Below, in pieces: positions 26,957 through 38,900 of a DNA stretch of 64,000 bases. The DNA is from Cheilinus undulatus (Eukaryota > Chordata > Actinopteri > Labriformes > Labridae), in NCBI RefSeq assembly GCF_018320785.1, contig NC_054865.1:44786898-44850897 (forward strand). The letters are read 5' to 3'. A program made the position numbers and the translations under genes. The notes under the pieces are model-generated. The model was not told the DNA's origin. It saw nothing but the letters and a program-made list of their open reading frames with translations, and did no database searches. Positions within the stretch are counted from its first letter, which is position 1; the number at the start of each line of letters is the position of its first letter.

Positions 26957-29900
26957 TGATATACTTTTGGAAATTTCTTTTACGAAAGTGTTAGAAGTGA
27001 GTAGTTCCCTTTATGTATGTCATTTATACCTCTAAAAACCCCTATACTCACAGCTTATACTCTAATTAAAGACATTCCAATAATTATGATGCCAGATGTG
27101 TTTTATGGAGCGCTTCATATAACCTCTGCCAATGCTTTAAAGAGGCCTGTCACATATAGGGCTATGTAAAAATGGATCAAATGCTGCTACATTTGACCCA
27201 GATTCCTAATAAGATGAGTTTAAAAAAGAGATTAAGGAAGCAATTATTAAAAATGAATTCAGTCTGGTCTACATGTGCCATTTTGTACATGCATGCAAAT
27301 GATATTCAATTAACCTGGGGAAAGAAGCAAAGCTAATTAAACCTTTAGGTAAAGCACTGTAATGACCATTTTTTTTAATATCTGTATATAAATAAGTTCT
27401 TAGATTGCTTTAATTGTGTTTTTCTGTCTCTATCACTGCCGATGTTGCATATTGTTTCATCTTGGATGTTTTGTAGTGTTTTCTTTGTGAAACCCAGGAA
27501 GAGTAGTTTTTACCTCAGAAATAACTAGTGGGCAAGGCTGTTCATAAGGGGGGATAAAGGGGAGAGTTTTCTAGGGCCCAGCCAAATGGGGGGCCTATGG
27601 AGGTCTGTGAAATAATGGTCCACAGTACAGTTAATCTGTGATAACCATATCTTATATTAACCTGAATGATAGTTGGGTTTTGTTTTTTTTTGGTTTGTTT
27701 GTTTATTTTGCTATTGCAACAAAGTGTATGGGCACACTGACTAAACCATTTGGAAAGTAATGTCAGACTTCATAGCTAAGCCATGATCTGTACAAACATC
27801 ATGGTGCCAGTGAATAAAGTAGGAGGAACTGTAATTACTTTAAGGGAGAAATAGCGATAAAATAGCGAAAAGAAAAAAGGCAAAATTGGGTTAAAAGAGG
27901 CAGAACTTAAGTAAAAGCTGAAAAAAGGGAAAAGGCAACAAAGGGCCAAAAATGGATGGGAAAATGGTGAAAAGTAGTTAAAAAGTGGCAAATTGGGTTA
28001 AATGTGGCAAACATGTATTAAATGTTGGTTAAACATTTGGCTAAAAGAGGCAAAAATGGGTTTAAAATGGAAAAAAATGGCAAATATTGGTCAAAGCAGT
28101 GATGAAAATAGATAAAAATGGCATGAATAAGTAATTTGAACATCAGAACCCAGAAATAGGTTGATACACTTTTCAGCTTCAAAATGTAGTAACTGTTAGC
28201 CAGGATGCTAGCACTAATGCTACTGATCCAACATACATGCATTGACATGATCAATAAATCACAGCTTGGGAGGGACTATTCACTGGGGTTTCAGGGGCCA
28301 AGCCAATTCTGTGAGCAGACCTAATGCATGCTGATGTAAATAAATAAATAAATCTTTCATGTCTGTGGGGTAAATATTTAGCTGAAACCGGTATATTAGC
28401 TAGTTTAGCTTAGCATAATCAGTGGAAACAGTAAAGAAGGAAGCTGCAAGCTTGGAACTCACAAGTGTACAAATATGAAAGCCTGCACTTTGAAGCTCTC
28501 ATTCTAAGACAGTAAACCTATTAGTTCATCAGACATAAACAAAGGGTATCAATTATATTATGCATTTATTCACAGTGTACACACTAACCAATCACTTTTA
28601 GGACCTTTTCATCTTGTCAAATATGCAAATATCCAATCAGCCAGTGAATATGGCAGCAACCGATGCATGCAGGCATGCTGATATGGTCAAGATCCATATC
28701 AACCATACCATGGTCCGGATCCATGGTTGGGGTTGCAGGAGATTTTTTTTAGGATCGCCAAGTGAGTTTTTAAATTTTTTTTTCTTGAGCATTAAATGTG
28801 ATATTTATGTCTGCAGTACGCATTAAATCCACATGGCAGGCTCCACCCTATAATATTCAATCTCTCCACGATAATAAAACACAAACTCTGCCAGCTACTG
28901 GATGGCAAAAGAGCTACAATCATAGTATTAAAGCTTGGCTGATAATAAAAGAAACAAGAAGAAAGCCTATGTGATGGAGGTGAAGTGGCTTCTTCCTAGC
29001 TTGTAAAACAGAAGGCACCAGGTCAGAACCAGAGTGGGTCTAGAATTAACATTGCCCAAGCTAGCAGCAGCCATTAGCTCAACCAACCAGTTGAGGACAG
29101 CACAGGAGGCAGACTGGATAAGTAATAATGCATGAAAAATGAAGTTGTTAGGTTGGAATGGCTTGTACCTTGTAAAAAGTGGGTCACCAGTGAAAAAGTT
29201 TGGGAAACACTGGCAAGATGATCTGCTGAAGTTTAAACCAAGCATTTGGGTGGGGGAGAAAGGTGACTTAAATGACTTTTAGTATAAAGAGGTTGTTGGT
29301 GCTACACAGGTTGATCTGAGTATTTTACTGTGATTTTAATGCACAAACACCTCTGGGATTAAATAGAAAAGTCCAAAGCAGAGAAAATCCAGAGAGCATT
29401 AGTCCTCTCGGGCAGCGGTTTTCACACTCTTTTTACCCAAGGCACACCTAAAATCAGGCCAAAATCTCAAGGCATACAATGTTCTTATCCATGCAAGATA
29501 GTCTCTAAAACACACATTACAGTATCTTTAGTTGATGTATTGTTTTAGTATGAAATGTGGTTGTAGAAATTCCCATGGCACACCTAAAATTGCCCCAAGG
29601 CACACCAGTGTACCTTGCCCCATCATTTGAGAACCATTGCTCTAGGGCATAATGCCTTGTTAATGGCAGAGGTCAGAGGAATGACCAGGCTGGTTGGAGC
29701 TTAAAGAAAGGCAACAATAACTCCACTCATTATGAGTGAGGACGATCATCTCTGAATGCACATTGCCTTGAAGCAGATAGGTTACAGCTGGGTGCCACTC
29801 CTGTCAGCTAAGAACGGGAAACTGAGGCTTTTATTCAAACAGGCACCGGAACTGGACAAAAAAAGATAGGAAGAACACTGTCTGGTCTGATGAGTCTAGA

Positions 29901-32900
29901 TTTTCTTTTGAATGGTGGGGTCAGAATGTAGTGTAAACAACATGAAAGCCTGCCAGACCACAAACAACCATGACACGTTCAAAGTCACTTAAACCACCTC
30001 TCTTGCTCATCCCAGTGCTCTGTTTGTACTTCGGCAGATAGTGTTGACCATGTCTACATGCCTGAATGAATCAAGTGCTGCCATGTGATTGGCTGATTAG
30101 ATATTTGCATTAATCCAAGTATGAACAGGTGTATCCATGATGTGTTGAGTGTATTTACCCCTTTGACTTCAGTGATTCTCTGGACTCTTCATCTCAAAGG
30201 TCTTAAAATGTCTAACTATCCCTTCGAGGACCAGGCTGATGTTTATGTCTGTCTGAACACAAAGACTTCACGTACCTGTTCACCATTTTTCAGAACAAAT
30301 CATCATGTTTGATGTTTTCCTTTCTTCTAGTCACTCACTGGTTTCCATTCATTTCCATTTTTTTAAGAAACTCTACACCAGTCTGATGCAGTATATCATA
30401 CTCTGCATTTGTTTTGTCAAACTTGTGTTTCCATTGTACAGTAAAGTACTGCAGACAAATTTGATGTCACACATTTATAGTTATGGTTTACCAAACCCAA
30501 GCAAAAGAAGTGGAAAATTCATTTTTCAAAGTTTTACTCATAAGCACATCAGCTGAAAAAGTGACTTTGATCCCCCCATAAAACTGTTTTCAAACTACAT
30601 ACTCAAATTGCCTATGCATTACCTTAATACCAAAAACCTCAATACACTTGTTTATCCTAAATCATAAAGCCTTAATGGGTGATTGGCTAAATATCCTTAC
30701 TGACCTTTACATTTGTTGGTCGTCTTGTCCAGGATTGCCTTTGCTGACTGAATCTTGCCATACCTGTGCACAAAAACATGTGAATTACAGTCAAATGTCT
30801 CACAAAAAAGGGCACACAAGTAACAGAATCTTATTGAAATGTGTCCCAACAGTACACTCATTGTTACACTACATATTATGAAGCCTTAGTCAATGTAGTA
30901 TGCATGAATTTGAATAAGATTGTAAAGAGGATGTTTTCACTGGTTTTTAGGGTGTCACAATACCCCAAACTTAAGTTTAATATGTAGAAAAATCTAATTA
31001 TGTCAAAGCCAGTGCTTTAACACATTTGCAGTGTTTCAGTATGGAAACATTACCATTGTATTTTATGTATTGTTAAAAGAGTGTTTCACACTTTGATCTC
31101 CCTACTTGTTATATTTTGATGTTTGATTAATTTTGGTTGTACACCTTTCCAAAGAAGTTTTTAGAAACAGTTTTACTCCTGATTGTTAAGTGAGACAACA
31201 CATGCATACATAAGAACAAGTTATGACAATATTAAAAACCTGTGTAATTAAGTTGTGTTACTAAAGTGACACCTGTGATTTCAGGGTTACAAACTGCATA
31301 TTATCACTCTGCTTTTTCACTCTGTTTCCAAACATTTGAATCCAATTCAAATGCTTTGCGCTTTGTTTTATTGCTGACTTTAAGTTGAACTGCGGCACAA
31401 GCTGCTATCTGAGAGCACACACCAAACGCACTGAATGCCGAGCTTACATCTCCATTCAGACCTTGTTGCTATGAAAAGCGCTTTCATTTCTGCTTTGTGC
31501 TGGCAAACACCATTGGGAACATGAACAAAACACAAGCAAACAGGACACAAACAGCTGCTGCTGCTGCTGCTTACATGGGTGAATGCCTCTCTCCATATGC
31601 TTGTGATTCAGAGGGAAAGAGAGGAGACAAAACTCCGCTAATTATGGTATCCACCACTAACCGCTCGGCCTGATGCCCATAGTATCAAGTATCCTACATG
31701 TTCACTTGGCTGGTTCGCATGACTGTTTCATTTCTTTTTTAGAAAACAATCACTTTTACCAGCCTGCTGCACATACCACAGTTGAGCTACAGTATGACTT
31801 TTCCATGTGTCTGTTTATAGAGGTTGGAGCTTTTTATGCATGCGTGTACACTATGGTTAAACCAGTGCACACTTTAAAGTACCAGTGTTTATGTTTTTGC
31901 CTAAAAACTGAATTTTTTGCACATATTTTTTTATTTTTTTTAATTAAAACCATATAAATATCTAATATCCTTTTATAACACGAAATAATGAAAATTCTTA
32001 TAAATGAAAAATAATAACACCACAATATGTTGAGTTGCTCCAGCAAATATAATGAAAGATTTGACATTAACAAATGCCCAAACAACTGTTTTGGGAAATA
32101 CCCTTTCATGTTTTCTTGCCAAAGGTGAGATATGAAGACTGATACTACTTTCATATCTATAGGGTAAATACGAAGTTAACCACAGCAGCTATTAGCTGAG
32201 CACAAAGACATGAAAGAGTTGGAGATTGCTGGCACCACTCAGTTGAATGTTAACCAAGTAGGTTACCAGTTTCACCTCTAAAAAAGACAAAAGCAGATGA
32301 GGAAAATGGCATGTAGACGCTCTACATGTTTCCCAATTTCCAGTCTTTATGTTAAAGGCTATAGCGAGCAATGCCCTGGCTTCATTTAGCCTACGGGCAC
32401 AAAAAACAAAAAAATTAATCCTGTCCTTGTAAAGAGAACAAATAAGGGGATATCCCAAAATGCACAAGTCAACCAAACAGTCAGCACACAGAAATGTCTT
32501 TATAGCGGTGACAAAAAGCTACAGGCTGAAACACGTTTGTTGTGTTTTGTACGCTGCCACTGCCTTGAATTAAAGACACTAAATGGACATTTCTGTGTGC
32601 TGACTGTTCAGTTTCTTTTCTATTCTGTATTTTTTATTTCATTTGGAATCACATATAATAGACATTAATACAGTGACCACTGAAATGGCTTCCAGCATGA
32701 TCTTTTAAATTTTAACATCAGTTTGAATCATATCTTTAAAATTTGAAGTAATTTCAAGAAACAATTTTAAATGAAAAAAGGAAAATATACACAAAAAGAA
32801 GGAAAAAAAGTTAAAATTAACAGAAGAGTCTGAGGTGCCTCACTTATTGTATAACAGAGGAAAATGTTTTATACAATCGTCCATAATGTATATATGGTAG

Positions 32901-35900
32901 CGGAGGATGCAGATTTTCAGTTTTTCCCATAATTGTTGAAATAAGCTTGAAACGCATTGAACTCAATTGTTACATCGTTCCCAGCTCCAACATTTGACTT
33001 CTGAGGTAAATGGAGTACAGCAGAAGTCCCTGAATGATGACTCAGAGCCACATGTTGGGATTTCATAGAAAATCTGTAAATTGCTGATTTTATGGCACCA
33101 GTTTCGAACCAGTAAACCCTAAGAAGTCTTTTGAAAGTTATGAACGACTATTAGGGGAACAAGCTAGGCAGACAGACAGACAGGCAGGGCACCAGTTATA
33201 GAAGTAAGATTTGTTCTTCTGATGTCGCAATGGAAAGGTGATTCATTCTGTTACATAGATTTCATAATTCACGTCAGACCAGTCTTCTATAGTTGGAGCT
33301 GTTGGCTTAAGTCAGGCTGGAAAAGTTCTCAGTATTGTTGACAGGAACTCAGTTTCCTTATTTATAGATGCCAATAAGATTTCAACAAAGAGCAGTTCCA
33401 AGTTAGAAGTAAAGTTTGTCCTGAACATATTTGTTAATTCTTTGTGGATATCACACCAGAACCTGCTGACTTTAGGACAGATGGTAGTGATTGGCTTCTT
33501 GGGAACCACAGTTCCTCCAACAGCTGGAAAAGCCAGAATAATGAACTTTCCAAAAAGGTGTGATAAAATATCTAAGAGTCTTCAATATTTTTGAGATGCA
33601 AAAATATGAAATGAATTATATCATTCAGATATTCTGAAAACGTACTTAAACATAGAAGGTGTCATAGAACAAACTGATACATGGCATGAACTGCTCTTTT
33701 TTTCCACATTTTTTATCCCAAAATGCCAAATATATTCCATGTGTTTATTTACATAAACGGTACAATTTCTTTAAAGCCCATAAATGTATTTAAGTGCATA
33801 CTCACTGGTGACAGAGTTTGACCAGGTCCAGGTCTGTAGTCGCGGGAGGCAGGCCACGAATATACAGGTTGGTTTTACTGAGCTGCTCCAGGCCTGTGCT
33901 GCTGCTGTTGCTGCTGCTGCTGGGACTGGACGGAGTCATGGGGTACGACTGCAGACAGGAAAGCCACTGTTAGGAAGTTTATGGAAGCTAGATAATCTAA
34001 TTTAAACTCAGGTCAACAGAGATCACAAGAGAGCCTCTTCCATGTGAAATGAAACCCCAGACAAACACAGAGCGCACAGTCTGGCTTTATTATTTCATGT
34101 ACATGCTACTTTAAGAGTCATTAGGGCTTTTCCTAAGATGATAAACTCTGCTCATCACTGAGCCACAAAGACGTCTGAACGGTGAAAAGTCCAAATGCTA
34201 CAAGGCTTCAGTGTTTGAAGTACTGATGTTATCTACACTAGCGCAGTTTTGCTGAAGTTGTTTTATGAGTATTTGAATCATCTGTAGCTTTAAATCCATT
34301 AATTTAAATGCTAATGATAGCTTTACAGGTTAAAATCTGAAATAAATAGGAAGATAAGAAATAATAAGCGTCTGTGCTGGTAGCCTAGTGGTTATATGCC
34401 GTTAAACCCCATGCACAGAGGCTGTAGTCCTTCAAGCAGTTGACTAGGGTTCATATCTAACCTGTAGCTCTTTACAATTCATCGCCCATTTTTGCTTTCC
34501 CCAATGCTATCCATATCCACCAACCTACCTCTACAATATAAAGAAAGAGAAGCTTAAAAATAAGTCCTAAAAATAATTATAATAAGTGATGCACTCCTTT
34601 GACTCTCTCAGCCCTCTGCATATCTAGGCTGTGGTATCAGCCAGCTCCAACAGCAAACTGATACCACGAATGTATGCCAAGTATGTGGAAGAATCCAAGG
34701 TCATTTTTAAGTGTTGATTCCTTAACTTTGTGAGAAAAAACTAACACATTACAGATCTTGCAAGAAGCTGGTGAACTTGTAGGCGTTAAAGTGTGAAACA
34801 ATTGACTTTGCATGCGTTCCAATCTGGCTGTTCAGGCTGAAATTAAGTCTGAAAGATATGACATGTACCTGATTAAGGACGACATATGGAAGTGGTCCAA
34901 ATTTGATTAGGAAAGATTGAATTCAAAGTGACCTATGCTGTTGAAACGTCATAAAAACACATATCTGAGTCATATATCAGCAAAAGAACCAGATTCTGGT
35001 CTCTCTTCCTGTAGACTGAATGCAGCCTTTATCTTCTGATAGGTGGGTGGGGTATTTCTCTCTTTTTTCCTGAGATCATAATGGTCACTCAGCCACACGC
35101 TGACATGCCATAATATCTTTAGGTAGACATTAAGCATAAAATTGATTTATTCAGATCAGCCCATCTGAGACCAATCACAATCTGAGTCAGTATCAGTCTG
35201 ATAGCCAACATCAAGATTGGTTAAGTGCATCACTGTACATCATTAAGTGCTTCAATAATGGATTACCCAGGAACACGCCTGAAATTTGCAAGCAAATAGC
35301 AAATACATCAAACAGATCTACAGTAACTGTATCCATTAATGTCAATCATCAACTATGTAATAATGGTGTCCCTGCTTCATGAAAACTTTGGGGTTTTTTT
35401 GTTGATAATGCTTGTATGTTAAAAAATGTTGTAATATTGAATGTTAATCTGCAAATAATTTGACACTAAATATTAGATCAAGAAAGCTGAGGTGATTCAT
35501 CTAGTTTACAATCTTATACTTTGCAGCAGAAGTCTTTCTTGTATAATAGCTGTTGAAATAAACTATAAGAGTTCTTTCACACAAAGTCTTACCAAAGTAA
35601 AACTTTCAAGATTCAGTAACAGGCTTCAGTTGTTGTATTTAGGAATCACATGAAAGTGTGAAAAGTTTCAATCACAGGGTTAAGAAATAGGATTTAAAAA
35701 TATATGCTGATAACTAGCACTCTAATGGCATCACACAACCAGATAAAGTAGCTTTTTATAATTTAAGGGATAAAATCCATATTTTACAGATTACACCACC
35801 CTAGAGAGACTAGCAAGTGGACAGTCTGTCCTTGGTCTCCTTTTCTCCTGTTTCAAAAGCTATGACAAAGTTTTGATGCCATTCAGAAACATGTCCTATC

Positions 35901-38900
35901 TGATTTTTTTGTTACTACTATTATTAAATCTACCAGTAATGCAATCCCTCTCAAATTACCAACATGTGCAATTAATTGTGAATAATTAATTGACAGTACT
36001 ACATGTAAGGCATCTGCTGGAAATACAATTTATGGAACAAAGACAAAGGTTCACTTCTTTAACCGATGTCAGTGCCTGGATTAAGGCTGTCATAATACCT
36101 GAATGTTCTTCTTTGTATGATTCTAGTAAAAACCAAACAATATCTATTTCTTTTTGATTCCACAGAAGCAACACTCAGAGTTTGGTGGAGGCTACCACCG
36201 CCTATTACCTTACCCCCACCAGCAGCCCTCATCAGAGATGAACTTGTTATTATGGAGAATATCATCTTCTAAGGGCAGCAGATGAATCTGACATTTCTAA
36301 CTGCAGTAATCCATGTGAGGTGGCGGCACATTCGATTAAAACGTCACAAGATGTTCCCTTAGGCCTGAGGAAGACATTGTTGATTTTAACATTGCCTTTT
36401 GTAAAACAAAGTTGGTCATGTACGCTTTTTTACAGTTGGTGATTTTCTTGTCCTGCATCAGTATACATTTTTTTACTAGATGTGGGAATTAGGGGTTGAC
36501 TGTTGATTGGCTACTACTTATGTGACATCAAATCAATCACATTGTATTGTATACTGGCCTATACTTTGTTGAGACTGTGGACAGTGAAAATAAAGCCAGA
36601 GGGGAAGACACACTTTGCAGTGAAATCACATCAGCAGACTTTTTGATTAATTAACTTAAGTGATTATCTGCGAAATAAAATGCTGATACAGATAATCAGC
36701 CAAATGCTAAATTTCAGCCTCAATAACCAGTCTACCCCTAGTATTCACTACAGACTAGCAGTCTTCTCTCAGTTACACAATTATTACAATCCTAAAAGCA
36801 CTTTCTGAAGTATTTCATTGAGCCATATAGCACATACACGGTACCACCAAGATTTCCTCCACTGAAACATAGCAAAAATGTTACTGGAATTTAGTGAAAG
36901 TAAACTGATTATTGAGGCTGGTGTTTGACATTTTGCCAATTACCTGTATCTGCATTTATTTACAATATTTAATTTATCAGTACTCAACTGCTTTGGCTCC
37001 ACTCCAAGGTGTGTCTTCTTCTCTGGCTCGTTTTTTAAAATCTCTCCACAGTTTCACCAAAATGTCCAAATCTTATTGGCTAGTTGTCAAATTAGTAGCA
37101 GCCGATCAACACTGTAGCCTGGGTGCCAATGGCACATTAAGCGTATGGAATCACTTCCTGTTTTCCTGCTTCCTGTTGCTTGGTGCAGTTTGTCATGCTG
37201 ACAAAGCAAGGGCTCAATTGTTTATTTTCCTTCATTTTTTGATCATTTTGCTTTGCCAAATTAAGTACATTTTGTATATCATAATAAATACATACCGGTT
37301 CAAAAAATTGGTTATCGGTCTCATGAATTACTAATACTCAGTATATGAAAACCTAATATTGGTCAGACTGCTGGAGTTTGCTTACATATTTAATGGACTT
37401 ATTTCTCTCTGATGTGCCAAAACGCTGCAATTTTTTATGCTCCCTTGATATTATCAGTTTAAAATAATCAAAATTATACAATTTCAAAACACTTGGTATC
37501 AAAAAGTGTAAGAAATTCTAACAATCCTACTCTGAGTGACCAATTATGTTGCAAAAGAGCATTTTTATCCCATGACTGTATCAACTGTTTTGTTAAATAT
37601 ACCTATGTTTGTATGTGGGCCTTGAAATCCATGTCCTACATCCTGCCGTAGTGTTTATCAGAAAACTGTTTTCTTCATACTTGTGAGCCAAACCACCCCG
37701 CATTACTGCCCTGCAAAGCATTTCCTTCCCCTTACTCATTCATTAAAATAGCTCCCAGCCACCCCAAACGCTCTCTAGATCAGATCAAAGACAAAGCGTG
37801 GCAGAATCACACCATCTGTCCATAACCAAAGGACAATCCACTCCATCAGAGCCGGAGCCATGCATGCACACAACCATGCCAACAAGAATCACTGACATAT
37901 TCATCCCCCATAATGTGATGGGTACATGCTCATAGCAGCTATTTTCCTTTTCACTTTTGATCGCTGTGGCAGGAACATCTGTTAGGCCTGTGCAAGTAGA
38001 GGCCTTACATTTTTGTAGGTATGCAATTACTGTGCAGACTTTGAGACCACCAAGGGTTCACATAAGGCCTCTGAGATTTTACGCCTACTCCATTAGAGGG
38101 CAGCTATAGGTTGGTACATTTCACAGAGGCATCATCACACCTTAGAGCTGATTAAACCTGCATTACACCTACACTGAAAACTCATCCAGGGACCCATATG
38201 TGGCTGGTTTCAGATTTCTATCCTCGATAATAACATACAGTACAATCTGATGAATAAATATTGCACTTCTATATGAAATGTGAGGGCTGTGACTCAAAAC
38301 TAAACCCATGATCTTTTTCTTTGACAGATTTCGATCAAGAGAGGTTTCATTGTCAGCTGTCTCAGCCTGCTTTCCATTCTCATCTCCCACCTAAATCGAA
38401 AGGTGTGATGGAAAAGCAAAGATCCACGGCCTTCAATTACCTTTTTTGTTCACCTGAGAGGTCAAAATGAAGGATGTAGGCAGGCAGCACAGTTCACTCC
38501 AGCACACTGACACACATTACATTTAACTGAGCCCTCCTCTTTTGCATTAATCCATAAAATGGACTACAATAACCAGCATGCTTATTGACCAGAGTGGGCG
38601 AGTGGTTGGGCAAACAAGGTTATATGGACGTAATAATTAAAGTCTCGTTGATAGAGCGACAGATCGGGTCAGCAGCTGGTTTTATCTCCCCATGTAGCTT
38701 ATCATAGCATCAGCTTCCCCTTAGATAAGTCGATTGAGGCTAGTGAAAGCATTTTCACGGAATTTAACTCATTTGATGGTTAAAATGATGCGATACTGAT
38801 GCATATTAGCTAGAAAGGGCTTTCCAATGTCATTTGTGGCTGCTTATATCTAGCCTGGTTAGTCAGAAAAGACAAGAAGGCAGACATAATTGTATATTTA

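Noticed and set aside
26651..27035. Three overlapping Tyr/Ile-rich plus-strand frames
   Set aside because: They are translations of the TA/CA microsatellite next to rbms1 exon 4.
34373..34440. tRNA gene
   Set aside because: A- and B-box-like motifs are present, but there is no cloverleaf or matching acceptor stem and an A/T-rich tail follows. It is a SINE.
36912..37334. 140-codon plus-strand frame with hydrophobic segments
   Set aside because: Most of it lies in a repeat whose inverted copy is at 3000-3210; no start context or splice structure.
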